64,000 nucleotides of DNA from Bacteroidales bacterium. Lineage in GTDB: Bacteria; Bacteroidota; Bacteroidia; Bacteroidales; UBA4417. Under the pieces are notes generated by a model that did not search any database, had not been told where the DNA came from, and worked only from the letters and a program-made list of their open reading frames with translations. Positions 1-9,210 of this stretch are shown piece after piece. Numbering within the stretch: position 1 is the first letter of the stretch; each line of letters opens with the position of its first letter. The position numbers and the translations under genes were made by a program. The stretch spans positions 19,418 to 83,417 of the forward strand of contig JAURYB010000139.1 of the NCBI GenBank assembly GCA_030654075.1. The letters are read 5' to 3'.

Positions 1-760
1 CATTGTTACTGCTGCCTACACAAAAGTCGCAAGCTGTACTAGGACTGTTGAATGTCCTATTAGTTATCAAAACTAAGCCACTAATTTGTAATTCAGTGAA
101 CTCTTGTATTTCTCGTTCACGTTTTTCCAACCAGGTGAAAGAAGGCACAGCTGTTGGTGTAATAATACTGCCCTTTAAAACTGTAAAACCACTCTCATCA
201 TAAAATCCTTTGGCATTACATCCTCGCGCTTTGGTATAGAATATATGCTTGCCTTTCAATTCAGCTTTTTCAAATATTGAGCAGCCAACAAAAGAGGTTA
301 GAAGTGTAACATCATCAAAAAATTCTTCAATACTGCTTTTTTGATGTTCAGGTAAGTTTGGAGCTTTGGGAATTTGCTTGTTTTCTGAAGTATTATACTT
401 TTTAGTCACTTGGGCTAATGCCACTGCCATGTGTTCCAAATACTGAACATCTGCCTTTGTCATTGCTCCATCTTTACTGATAAAAACCAATGCTTTTTGC
501 CAGAAGGTTTTTTTATAATCGTGGTATTTAATGCGCTCAGAAAAGTTCTCGGTTTCCCCAAGATAAGCTTTTGGTTGTTGAAATTCATCTTCACCAAGGA
601 GAATGTAAAAAGCTGGTGATTTAAGTTCATCCCTTTTATTAATAATGTCTAATGAAGATCTTGGGATAAGAGTAAGACTACAGATTTTATTGCTAATGAA
701 AATATTTTGAACACCTTGAGGATTACCGTCAAGTAGATATGTTGTGATTGTTTTACCCAT
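1..760 (-). CDS. GIY-YIG nuclease family protein with C-terminal DUF4357 (partial, runs off window start)
   Basis: Reading the minus strand from the ATG at 758-760 gives an open frame of 253 codons that leaves the window without a stop. Near residues 50-65 a FYILLG segment is followed by AYLGETENFSERI, which matches the GIY and YIG elements and the conserved Arg of a GIY-YIG nuclease; a YLEHMA segment further on fits the region of the metal-binding Glu. The last visible residues (SPSTACDF, then GSSN) match the start of the DUF4357 motif, usually found at the C-terminus of such proteins. It lies 53 bp downstream of the DndE-HerA gene on the same strand and is likely the last gene of that operon, perhaps its nuclease or a DNA-binding accessory. 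The family call is from motifs; membership of the system is inferred. Confidence 0.72.
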   Translation of the reverse strand, partial: MGKTITTYLLDGNPQGVQNIFISNKICSLTLIPRSSLDIINKRDELKSPAFYILLGEDEFQQPKAYLGETENFSERIKYHDYKKTFWQKALVFISKDGAMTKADVQYLEHMAVALAQVTKKYNTSENKQIPKAPNLPEHQKSSIEEFFDDVTLLTSFVGCSIFEKAELKGKHIFYTKARGCNAKGFYDESGFTVLKGSIITPTAVPSFTWLEKREREIQEFTELQISGLVLITNRTFNSPSTACDFCVGSSNN

Positions 761-813
761 TTTGTTAACTATTTTAATTTATTCCGGACTATGAGAAAGG
801 CTAAAGAATCACA

Positions 814-2340
814 CTAATAATTCTTATAAAATGCTTCAGCTGTAAATTTTGTAAACTCTTCCGTTTTTATCATACTTCTACTAATTACCTGAAATGGTTC
901 CAGTCGAGCAACTTCGGACTGCAAATCTTTGGCTGTTTTGGGGCTGCATCCTAAAATATCCTGTAGAGCTTTGGCTGATGCTCCTTCGCTTTGGAAGATG
1001 AATGAAAATTCGAGTAGTTCCTGAAAATTGAAAAACTTCTGTTGATAGTCGGATGGTGATTGAGACGCAAAGAAAACAACAATTCCTTTTGACCTTCCCT
1101 CTCTAATTATTTTTTCAAGAAAGATATTTTTCTGGCCCAGGTAGTTATGGGCTTCATCTATCACCAATATCGTTCTGATCGTTCTACGACCATCCTTTAT
1201 AGGACTATCAGGCATTGATGCCATTTCTTTGTATAAGCGTTCAATTACAAGATACCCTATTAATTCTTTTAAAACCGGCATTTTATGAACATCAATAATC
1301 AAAGTACGATTACTGATTTTTTCCATCGGCGGGACCGAAGAGCTATGAGACCAAAACAAATTGAAGTTTGCGAGGTCTCGTAAAACCTCAATTAATGTAT
1401 CATCATTCTTATTTTCCTCTTCATAATTTTCTAATGCGATTTGAAGGATGTCGTTAAAGTCAGGAAAGGGTTTTTCTGAGTTTGCCCTGGCAGCATAACC
1501 CGCTACAATGGCTTCTGTTAAAGCTCCTTTTTGTACTATACCAAATTTTGAACTTATGCATGAGAAGCTTTCTGCTTTTTCTCTTGCTGAGAGTTGTATA
1601 TCCTGTTCCGTATAACTTTGCAGAATAAATGGGCTAATGGGTAAGGATTCATTATTTTGTAATAACCTGTATGTTCTTGATCTGGTTACATCGATAAAAG
1701 TTTCATTATCTACCACATCACCTTTATAGTCAAAGAAAATGAAGTTAGTTTGGTAGTCAGATTGTACCCTAATGTCTGAAAGTATCTTCAATAAGAATTG
1801 TGTTTTGCCAACACCAGGTTTACCCATAATTGCCAAATGTGAGTTGGCATGTTTGCTTGTATCATTTAATGATACAATGAGGTCGGTATTCTGCAAAATA
1901 CTTCTACCGATGAGGATATCAAGATCTTTCGTTTTTACAGTTTTGGCTCCTGGTAGTAGTATTCGCGAAACGATCTCGGAATACCAACGATTTATATCCT
2001 CTCCATTTTTTTGAAACACTCCCCAAAGAAGCAAGGCGCCGTTATCAATGTGGTCCTTGATAATGGATTTATTGCTATAAAATTCATTTTCATCTATATC
2101 TGCAATCTGGTGAACCTGACTAATGAGAGTTCTGAAAAAGACTTCATCATTAGCTATAAAGGAAGGTCGTTTCATTTCGCCACCTGAAAAGTTGGTACTG
2201 CGAGTTACCAATTTGCCTGCATGAACCAAAGAAAATGAAAATGCCATACGGGCCAAAATAGCCTTATCCAATTTGGTGTATGCCCGGAAAGCACTAATTA
2301 TTTCATCGGTTTTTAATGATGTATATAATCTATCTGCCAT
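814..2340 (-). CDS. DndE-like domain fused to HerA/DUF87-type ATPase
   Basis: The 508-aa protein has a Walker A (GKPGVGKT, residues 173-180), a Walker B (LVIDEAH, about 392-398) and a sensor-like FFASQSPSD stretch, as in HerA/FtsK-like DNA-pumping ATPases of the DUF87 group. Residues 1-110 resemble DndE, a small DNA-binding protein of the phosphorothioation pathway: a basic N-terminal helix pair ending ARMAFSFSL, a GGEMKRPSF segment and a DNGALLLWG end that line up by eye with DndE landmarks. The gene sits 12 bp downstream of the DndD-like ATPase, the normal partner of DndE. Likely role: motor that acts on DNA marked or not marked by the upstream methylase. The ATPase call is firm; the DndE call rests on remembered family features and needs a profile search. 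Confidence 0.75.
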   Translation of the reverse strand: MADRLYTSLKTDEIISAFRAYTKLDKAILARMAFSFSLVHAGKLVTRSTNFSGGEMKRPSFIANDEVFFRTLISQVHQIADIDENEFYSNKSIIKDHIDNGALLLWGVFQKNGEDINRWYSEIVSRILLPGAKTVKTKDLDILIGRSILQNTDLIVSLNDTSKHANSHLAIMGKPGVGKTQFLLKILSDIRVQSDYQTNFIFFDYKGDVVDNETFIDVTRSRTYRLLQNNESLPISPFILQSYTEQDIQLSAREKAESFSCISSKFGIVQKGALTEAIVAGYAARANSEKPFPDFNDILQIALENYEEENKNDDTLIEVLRDLANFNLFWSHSSSVPPMEKISNRTLIIDVHKMPVLKELIGYLVIERLYKEMASMPDSPIKDGRRTIRTILVIDEAHNYLGQKNIFLEKIIREGRSKGIVVFFASQSPSDYQQKFFNFQELLEFSFIFQSEGASAKALQDILGCSPKTAKDLQSEVARLEPFQVISRSMIKTEEFTKFTAEAFYKNY

Positions 2341-2352
2341 ATTATTCGTTTT

Positions 2353-4338
2353 TTACCAGAAGTAACCTTCACGGACCGTTGTTAATTCATTGTTTTGGTT
2401 AAATTCCAATCGCGCGGCACCTGTTAAATGTGGTTCCAAGTTTTTAAAGTAATTGTTATCTACTTCAGTATCAGTTGAAAGTATAATTACCTGATTTGCT
2501 GCATTTGGGAAATAATGGTTAACAATGTTGTCTCTATGAACACTATCTAACCTTGATAATGGAGTGTCGATTATTATTGGCAAATTGAGTTCTGAAGTTT
2601 GTGACAGTCCCCAAAGTAACGACAAAGCAAAAACCTCCTTTTCGCCTGCCGACAAACTGGACTTTTTCATTTCGTGACCACTTTTATCTTTAAGGGTGAT
2701 TTCATACGTTTTATCATTGATATCAAGGTCCTTAATTAAGCCAGCTTTGCTAGATAGCATTCGGTACATTTCAAATGTTTTTTCCTGGAGCAAATGAACT
2801 TTATTCTTTCTTAATTTTACCATATAGGTATTCATTAAGTTAGCAATAGCGTCGCATTCCTGGATGAAATCAGCTTTCTCTTTTGAAAAATTATGCTTTT
2901 CATAGAGTTTGCTTATTTCAAGTTCTATTTCCTTAATTTTATTTTCAAGTACAACAATTTCTTCATTGATATTTGATAGGCGAACAGATAATCGTCCAAT
3001 TTGTGTCTGGCTGCTTTCGATAATATTTTGCAATTCAGCAAATAACTCTCTTTCACTTTCGGAAGAAGCAGAATTAGTAAGACTGGCCTCGATAGAGCGG
3101 ATTTCAAAATCTAATTCAGATTTTTCTTTTATCATTTCTTCCAAAAGCAGCACATCACTTTGCTCAATTTCTTCAATTTTATTTAAAACCTTTGCTGCAT
3201 CTCTATCTGAAAGATTCAGTAATTTTTGAATATCGCTTTGACTGTTATTCTGTTGAAGCAGCAACAGTACTCTTTCTTCAAGCTTTCTCTTTTGAATTTG
3301 GGTAAGTGGTTTTTCTGTAATAGGTTCGGGTAATTCAATTTTTTCAACAATTTGTTTAGCCAGGACTTTTGCATTTTCGGAAATTGCGTTTTGTGTCTGG
3401 CTTTCTCTTTCTTTTTCAATTTGTACCTTCACATCATCAAACAATTTACCTGCCATTGCCCAAGGCAAAAACTGTTCGGTAATGGTTTTAATTTGATTTT
3501 CAATCTGATTACTCTTGTTTGAAAGCTGTATCCGTTTCTTTTCTTTTTGCTTTACAATTTCGGAACTTTCGGGGTCGAGATTAAAGATTGCTTTAAAGCG
3601 TGCCTGTGCATCTTCTTTTTCAGTTTTGAAATTTTCTAAATCCTCATTCAATTCATTTTTCTCTTGAATCTTTGATTGTAGTTTCCGTTGCTCTTTTTTT
3701 AATTCACTTTCTTTATATTCAATGTCTTCGTCGGATATCTCAACAAAACCTTTTCGTTCTTCTTGTTTAAGATACAATACATCGCTTGATAAACGAGAAA
3801 TATACTGAATACCTAAAGCGGCTTCCAGGGAAGATTGTAAGCGAACTTCGGAATGATCGTCGGATGCTATTTCCTGAATTTTTTCACCATCGAAGAAAAA
3901 GAATTGGGTAATACTTTTTGGAATAGTGGCGTTGATATAATCCTGCCACATTTCTTTGTTTTGAACACTTACTCTTTTGCCATTCTTAACAACAACCAGT
4001 TTTTCTTCTAAATCCTTATATTTTGGAGTATCAGTAGCCCCGGCGCTCCAGGAACGATGGATCATTATTGTTTCAAAATCATCGGTTTCCATTTCTAACT
4101 CAAAAGATACAAATGCATTGCCTTTAGCTAATTCCTTTCGGTTAATACATTTATAAATCATTTCGATTTTGGCACCGTACAGGCAGAAATTGATAGCTTC
4201 CTGAATTGATGTTTTGCCGGCACCGTTCATTCCTCCCATTAAAAAAATACTCTTACCTTCACTGCTCTGGGGAAACAAAATGGAGGTAGGAAATTGAAAG
4301 GATTTATAATTCTCGATAGTAAGTTTATTGAACTTCAT
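2353..4338 (-). CDS. DndD-like SMC/Rad50-type ATPase
   Basis: The 661-aa protein has an ABC-type ATPase split by a long coiled coil. Walker A is GGMNGAGKT (residues 35-43), the ABC signature is LSAGEKE (about 562-568), and Walker B is IIIDTPLSRLD (from about 589). The middle 200-520 region is rich in K, E, Q and L heptads. No CxxC zinc hook is visible, unlike Rad50. Length and both end motifs fit DndD, the ATPase of DNA phosphorothioation systems. Its start overlaps the stop of the 64-aa gene by 14 bp, which suggests translational coupling. No DndA, DndB or DndC gene is nearby, so the usual sulfur chemistry is absent here and the protein probably serves a methylation-based system. Confidence 0.82.
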   Translation of the reverse strand: MKFNKLTIENYKSFQFPTSILFPQSSEGKSIFLMGGMNGAGKTSIQEAINFCLYGAKIEMIYKCINRKELAKGNAFVSFELEMETDDFETIMIHRSWSAGATDTPKYKDLEEKLVVVKNGKRVSVQNKEMWQDYINATIPKSITQFFFFDGEKIQEIASDDHSEVRLQSSLEAALGIQYISRLSSDVLYLKQEERKGFVEISDEDIEYKESELKKEQRKLQSKIQEKNELNEDLENFKTEKEDAQARFKAIFNLDPESSEIVKQKEKKRIQLSNKSNQIENQIKTITEQFLPWAMAGKLFDDVKVQIEKERESQTQNAISENAKVLAKQIVEKIELPEPITEKPLTQIQKRKLEERVLLLLQQNNSQSDIQKLLNLSDRDAAKVLNKIEEIEQSDVLLLEEMIKEKSELDFEIRSIEASLTNSASSESERELFAELQNIIESSQTQIGRLSVRLSNINEEIVVLENKIKEIELEISKLYEKHNFSKEKADFIQECDAIANLMNTYMVKLRKNKVHLLQEKTFEMYRMLSSKAGLIKDLDINDKTYEITLKDKSGHEMKKSSLSAGEKEVFALSLLWGLSQTSELNLPIIIDTPLSRLDSVHRDNIVNHYFPNAANQVIILSTDTEVDNNYFKNLEPHLTGAARLEFNQNNELTTVREGYFW

Positions 4339-4519
4339 CGTTTGATTTTTTAAAGTCCGATTTAATAATTTCCTTTAAAGCCTCATACACACCAGTTCTA
4401 CGATCCTTGAACTGGTATTCTTTTACTGTTGCTAAAAGCTTTTCCACTTTGGGATATGATACATCGAATTGTTTGCAAAGATCTTGCAATAATTCTTTAT
4501 CGGAAGGAGTTGATGCCAT
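4325..4519 (-). CDS. Small DNA modification system-associated protein (64 aa)
   Basis: This short soluble protein has mixed charge (SDKELLQDLC near the N-terminus, RRTGVYEALKEI near the C-terminus) and is predicted mostly helical. It is 3 bp downstream of the specificity subunit and overlaps the DndD-like start by 14 bp, so it is very likely translated. Small proteins at this position next to DndD-like and methylase genes are known from DNA modification-type defence operons, as far as I recall; their function is not known to me. It may be an adaptor between the modification and motor parts. There are no catalytic motifs. Confidence 0.68.
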   Translation of the reverse strand: MASTPSDKELLQDLCKQFDVSYPKVEKLLATVKEYQFKDRRTGVYEALKEIIKSDFKKSNDEVQ

Positions 4520-4522
4520 AGA

Positions 4523-5902
4523 TTAGTTTTTATTTATTGCTTCTTCAATTAATTGTTCAACCCTGTTTTTTGCTTTTGCTAAAAGCTCCAATGATTGTTT
4601 TTTAGCTATATTTGATTCTATTAACATAGTCGAAATTTTCAGTTGAAAATCTTCATCAAAAATAGGGATTGTTAATTTCTCGAACCTTGGTTTGGTAGTA
4701 TTAGGGCGCACTGTATTTATCATAACCGTCTGATCAAACAAAATCTGCATTAACTTACTTTTAAGAAGTGCAGCTAGAAAAAGACTATTTATTCTTTTAT
4801 CTATTACTTTTAATGAAAAGCAAAATGACGGGAATAAATGATTTTTTACATCTTCATAAATATAACCAACTTTTCCGGTTGTATCTCCACATTGAACCAT
4901 TAAAATATCTCCTTTCTCAACATATTTTTTAGGCGGAACTTTTACCCAATTTGGAATATATTTTAAATCATCCATTTTGATTTCAAGCTCTTGAGTAATA
5001 TTCGTCACTCTAATTAATGGAATACCTTTACTTTTATCTAATTCATAATCCTGCATAGGCATATAACCATATTCAATATCTGCAATTTTTCGAAGTTCGA
5101 TGGTGTTGAAATTATGTTTTAAGAATGTTACAATTTGATCGAATTTTGGATTGTGGAATTTTGGATCAATTATACGTTCGAGAACACAAGTTGTGTTAAG
5201 TGTCTTATAATAATTTTTCTTGTTATAATCAATTTTATCTAAACCTAAGACTTGCTCTAATAATTCGGTCGCTTTTTTGTACAGAGTTTGGGATTGTCTT
5301 TGAAGTTCAAATGCTGCTCTTAATTTATCTCCGATTTCAGTTTGGAAAGGTAATATACATTTAGGAATTATAAATTTGGAAAGATCATAAGGATATATTT
5401 CTATCTGACCACTTGAACCTCTATAATTCTGGTTAAATTGTGTTATTCCATATTTTGAATTCAAGAAAGCGGTCATGCAATACGGATCAATTACGCCATT
5501 TCTTAAAATTGTAATGTGACCATCGCAATATGCCTTTTCATCTTTAAACCAGATACTTGTTCTTCCAAGTGTTCCAACTCCAGTAGATGTAATTAAGATA
5601 TCATCTTTTTGAACCTTGCCACGATTATTACTTTTAAAAAAAGATTCAGTAACATATTCTTGCCTAGTTTCGTTAAAATTCATAAAACCAACATTTACAC
5701 TACGCAATGCTTTATATGTGCCACTTTTATCATAAAATGGTTGAGACCCCCTATTTATATATTTAAATAATTTACCTAATGAAGACGTTTCACCAGAATT
5801 CTGCAAATTACCAATATTATCCTGGTAATCTTTTCTGAAATATTCAGCATCACATCTATCGGGGTGTATTTCAGAAAGTCTTATCGTATTCCAAATTGCC
5901 AT
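4523..5902 (-). CDS. Type I restriction-type DNA specificity subunit (HsdS-like)
   Basis: The 459-aa protein has two target-recognition halves. The first (about 1-210) has SLGKLFKYINRG, KDDILITSTG and an ILPFQTEI segment leading into a helix; the second (about 240-459) repeats the pattern with IELRKIADIEYG, KGDILMVQCGDTTG and a closing helical segment. This two-TRD plus spacer-helix layout and length are typical of HsdS, which gives sequence specificity to an N6-adenine methylase. It begins 5 bp after the methylase stop, so the two are surely co-expressed. No HsdR motor with DEAD-box motifs is present in the window, which sets this operon apart from an ordinary type I system. Confidence 0.9.
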   Translation of the reverse strand: MAIWNTIRLSEIHPDRCDAEYFRKDYQDNIGNLQNSGETSSLGKLFKYINRGSQPFYDKSGTYKALRSVNVGFMNFNETRQEYVTESFFKSNNRGKVQKDDILITSTGVGTLGRTSIWFKDEKAYCDGHITILRNGVIDPYCMTAFLNSKYGITQFNQNYRGSSGQIEIYPYDLSKFIIPKCILPFQTEIGDKLRAAFELQRQSQTLYKKATELLEQVLGLDKIDYNKKNYYKTLNTTCVLERIIDPKFHNPKFDQIVTFLKHNFNTIELRKIADIEYGYMPMQDYELDKSKGIPLIRVTNITQELEIKMDDLKYIPNWVKVPPKKYVEKGDILMVQCGDTTGKVGYIYEDVKNHLFPSFCFSLKVIDKRINSLFLAALLKSKLMQILFDQTVMINTVRPNTTKPRFEKLTIPIFDEDFQLKISTMLIESNIAKKQSLELLAKAKNRVEQLIEEAINKN

Positions 5903-5907
5903 AATAA

Positions 5908-8868
5908 TTAGTTTTTCCAGAAATCAAAATTCTGTTCAATTGCGTACTTTACAAATGCTTCAGCAATACAACAGTCATCTTCCTTTATTTTGTCTGCTTT
6001 AGTTAATAATTCATCACGTTTGATACTGTGGTTTACCAAATCTTGTTTAATCTCTGGGTTACCAAAAACATCCTCCACCATATTCCCATCATTATCAATT
6101 AAGTAAATATAATCACCTTTGTTATTTTTGCCACCATTTTCACTTACTGCCATGAAAATTGGATAGTCTAATTGTTTAGCAACTTCAGCATCAATAAACC
6201 GGTTTCGAAGCTTGGCTATAGTATCATCGTTATTTAATATTAATTTTAGCTTGCCTTTGTTAGTGAGTAAAAGAACTTCCTCCTCGGCTAAAGGTATGGC
6301 AATTTCATAACTCTTTATCTCCGCTTTCAACGTTTTGGCAATTACTTTTTGGGCATCCTTGAGTGCTTTTATTGCTAGTTTATGTCCTTCCTTAACTGAC
6401 TTAATATGTAACTTTAAATCTTCAGGAGTACCGGTCCAGGTTTCTTGTGCAATTACTAACTCTGATTTTTGTTTCAATTCCATTGCTTCCACTTCATCAG
6501 CTAAATCACCTAATTTAGTTTTAGCTCGTAGAAGGCTACCCTTTAACTCATCCTTACGTGCATAAATCACTTCGATTTTTTCTTCTACTGTCATTGGCTC
6601 GTCGGCTTCATCATATTCCCTGGGCTCCCTATTTTCTTCAGAATTCTCATCTTTGGCCTCTTCCTTTTCTTCTTTATCATCAGCCATTTCAGGTTCAGGG
6701 AATTCTTCCAGTAAAAGTTCAACTATTTCTTCAGGAATTTTTTCCTCAGGAATATCTGTTTCCTCAGATTCGACAAAAACATTTTCAATCCCAGCCGATT
6801 GCAATTTATCAATATCAGCTTGTCTTAAAATATGATTAGGTTTGAAAAGTTCTTCCGTTCTTTCGATGGACACCATTTCTCCTGTATCTTCATCTGCCAT
6901 ATTTTCAAGAAAGGTTCTGTTAACAGTTTGTGCTAAGCAATCACCTACCTTTAAGTCACTTACATTCTTTTCACTGTAAATAACGTTAAAGATCATGTTA
7001 TAGTAGTCAGGACATTTATCTTGTACCTCTTTTTGGATTTTTTCTATTTCGGCCAATTGCTCAGCAGTATATTTTTGAACAAACAAAACTGATGTTTTAG
7101 TACCCGTGTGAGGTTTAAACGTATTGCCATGCAAGCCCACAACAGCCAATAAACGAGCTTTGCGCAAAATCCATTCTCTAATAAAGGCGAGCGAAGAATT
7201 ATTGAATTTTCCTTGAGGTAAAACAATGCCTGCTCTTCCACCAGGCCGAAGCATTTTTATGATCCGTTCAATAAACAAAACATCACGTTCCTCTTTTGCT
7301 GCTTTGTCCTTTGCTCTTTTTAATGCTGGACGGGCTAAATCGTAATTAATCAGCATTTTTTTATCTTTCATTTCGCCTGCAAATGGAGGATTAGCTAAAA
7401 TGACATCAAAATTCATTTCACCAAAATATTCCCAAGCTTTATCGTCATCGCTAAAAGTTTCTCCATCTGGAATGTCAACTCTTAATAAAGGCGTTTTACT
7501 TAATTCAGTCATTAAATATTGCCCTGATTTTGTAGAGTACCATGTACGGGGTTCAATACTACTTACATCGGGACCAAAAATATTTGTATGACCATCTCCA
7601 GCAATAAGCATTAAGGCACGAGAGGTTTTGGCAGCTCTTGCTTCAAAGTCAATGCCCCAAAGATATTTGCTTGCATATCGATGTTTTCGTAATTCCTGAT
7701 CCGCTGCAGTTGGTGCAGGGAATGCCCATTCCATGGCGTGTAAAAGGAAACCTGCGGACCCGCAACTTGGATCCATTACGTACTCATCATCTTGTGGATT
7801 GAGCATACGAACACACATTTCGATAACATGCCTGGGTGTAAAAAATTGACCTTTCTTTTTCTTTGCTTCTGTCGGTAATAGATATTCAAAAGCGTCATCC
7901 ATAATACGCAAGTTTGAACCCATTAAGCGAATAGGTTCAACCGGGCCAATACAAACTTGTAAATGATCCTTACGCAATTTAATATTTTCATTTTCTTCAA
8001 AGACCCCTTTCCATTCATCACAAGCTTTTCTGAATAAACCGTTTATTGTATCGTAGGTTAATTCAGCATCTTCAAACTTTTTAAATATTACTTCTTTATT
8101 TGGTCTGGCTCTTCTGTTTTCTTTAGCTTCCTTTTCGTCCCAAATTTTTGCAAAAATGATTTTGAAAATTTCATTAAATTCATCAACTCCACTATCAGCA
8201 AGGACTAGTTCTTCCAAGTCCTGAATGATTTTCTTGAAATTGAATGATGTTTTTAAGTCTGCAAGTGTGCGCTTAACTTGCAATACATCTTTAGCTTCTT
8301 CAGCAACTTTTGGTATTTCTGATAAGGTATCGAAATCTGTATTATGTGGTTTGTATAAAATTAACCTATCAGAACCATTGGACCAAATACCAATTGGATT
8401 TCCTTTAGCTCCTAAGTAAGTTTTAAGTTGTTCAATGCCTTCTTTTCTTTTTGGTTTCTTAATTTCAAAAAGTAGCTTAACCGTTACTTTAGTTGCATCT
8501 CTATAAACCGCTATATCAGCGAACTTTGTATTTACTTCAGTACCAAACTGAACAGGAACTTCACATTCAATTTGCTCTGGTTTGTAATTATAATGATTGA
8601 TGAGTTTATATACCCACAATTGACGAACTATTTCTTCCGGGTTTGATTTGCCACCTTCAACATATACTTGAATTTTTGTTTTTAAAGAGTGAAAGGGGGC
8701 TATAGGCTTAATAAAATAGAGTTTCTTTCCTGTTAGTTTTCCGGATCCATTTTCATTATAAATATTAATCATGTCATGGATATGCTTACCTAAACCAATA
8801 AATTCCGAAAGGTCGTATTTTACTGCCGGGTCTTTAAATATTTTGTCTAATACTTGTTGAGTAGTCAT
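5908..8868 (-). CDS. Fused HSDR_N nuclease domain and type I-like N6-adenine DNA methylase
   Basis: The 986-aa protein starts with an HSDR_N-like PD-(D/E)xK nuclease fold: FADIAVY with D118, then FEIKK with E135 and K137, then a helix with Q147. The methylase core follows: motif X GQFFTPRHV (340-348), SAM motif I DPSCGSAG (366-373) and catalytic motif IV NPPF (493-496), as in HsdM. A long acidic linker (about 695-745) precedes a Lys/Glu-rich coiled-coil region and a small C-terminal domain. It is the first gene of the operon; the 342 bp upstream hold its likely promoter. The enzyme should methylate adenine at a site chosen by the adjacent specificity subunit and may also cut DNA. The fusion is unusual for a plain HsdM. 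Confidence 0.88.
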   Translation of the reverse strand: MTTQQVLDKIFKDPAVKYDLSEFIGLGKHIHDMINIYNENGSGKLTGKKLYFIKPIAPFHSLKTKIQVYVEGGKSNPEEIVRQLWVYKLINHYNYKPEQIECEVPVQFGTEVNTKFADIAVYRDATKVTVKLLFEIKKPKRKEGIEQLKTYLGAKGNPIGIWSNGSDRLILYKPHNTDFDTLSEIPKVAEEAKDVLQVKRTLADLKTSFNFKKIIQDLEELVLADSGVDEFNEIFKIIFAKIWDEKEAKENRRARPNKEVIFKKFEDAELTYDTINGLFRKACDEWKGVFEENENIKLRKDHLQVCIGPVEPIRLMGSNLRIMDDAFEYLLPTEAKKKKGQFFTPRHVIEMCVRMLNPQDDEYVMDPSCGSAGFLLHAMEWAFPAPTAADQELRKHRYASKYLWGIDFEARAAKTSRALMLIAGDGHTNIFGPDVSSIEPRTWYSTKSGQYLMTELSKTPLLRVDIPDGETFSDDDKAWEYFGEMNFDVILANPPFAGEMKDKKMLINYDLARPALKRAKDKAAKEERDVLFIERIIKMLRPGGRAGIVLPQGKFNNSSLAFIREWILRKARLLAVVGLHGNTFKPHTGTKTSVLFVQKYTAEQLAEIEKIQKEVQDKCPDYYNMIFNVIYSEKNVSDLKVGDCLAQTVNRTFLENMADEDTGEMVSIERTEELFKPNHILRQADIDKLQSAGIENVFVESEETDIPEEKIPEEIVELLLEEFPEPEMADDKEEKEEAKDENSEENREPREYDEADEPMTVEEKIEVIYARKDELKGSLLRAKTKLGDLADEVEAMELKQKSELVIAQETWTGTPEDLKLHIKSVKEGHKLAIKALKDAQKVIAKTLKAEIKSYEIAIPLAEEEVLLLTNKGKLKLILNNDDTIAKLRNRFIDAEVAKQLDYPIFMAVSENGGKNNKGDYIYLIDNDGNMVEDVFGNPEIKQDLVNHSIKRDELLTKADKIKEDDCCIAEAFVKYAIEQNFDFWKN

Positions 8869-9210
8869 AATTTATTTCAATTTTTTCTTTTGGTAAAAAT
8901 AGGGGTTTAATGTCTAAAAGACATGGGGTATTATAGGATTTTTTTGTCAAAAATTGCTACAGATAATATTGGGATTTTGCACACCTAAAATGAGTCTATT
9001 TGCTGAATCTTTAAATACAAAACTTATATCTCATATCCATCTTTAATATCTATAGCATCTCATAAATAATGAACTTATTAAAAGCCATCAAACTTATGGA
9101 AATATTTGGACAGTTTGAATGTAGTTTGATAGATTATTTAAATTAAAATATCTTGGTTAATGTATCATTTACTTTTCAGTACTTGTGAATGAGAAAAGAG
9201 TTAATAATGA
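8869..9210. other. Intergenic region upstream of the defence operon
   Basis: This AT-rich stretch of 342 bp lies between the first gene of the methylase operon and the stop of the DUF6371-type gene, which points the same way. It must hold the operon promoter. Read on the minus strand I see poly-T/A tracts but no clear TTG-N19-TAnnTTTG pair. There are no tRNA, repeat or small-gene signs that I can support. Confidence 0.4.

Noticed and set aside
814..4338. Canonical Dnd phosphorothioation system
   Set aside because: No DndA cysteine desulfurase, DndB or DndC PAPS reductase-like gene in the window.
1..8868. Ordinary type I restriction-modification system
   Set aside because: No HsdR motor protein with DEAD-box motifs; instead DndD-like and HerA-like ATPases are present.
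1..8868. BREX system
   Set aside because: No PglZ phosphatase, BrxC ATPase or Lon-like protease is seen.
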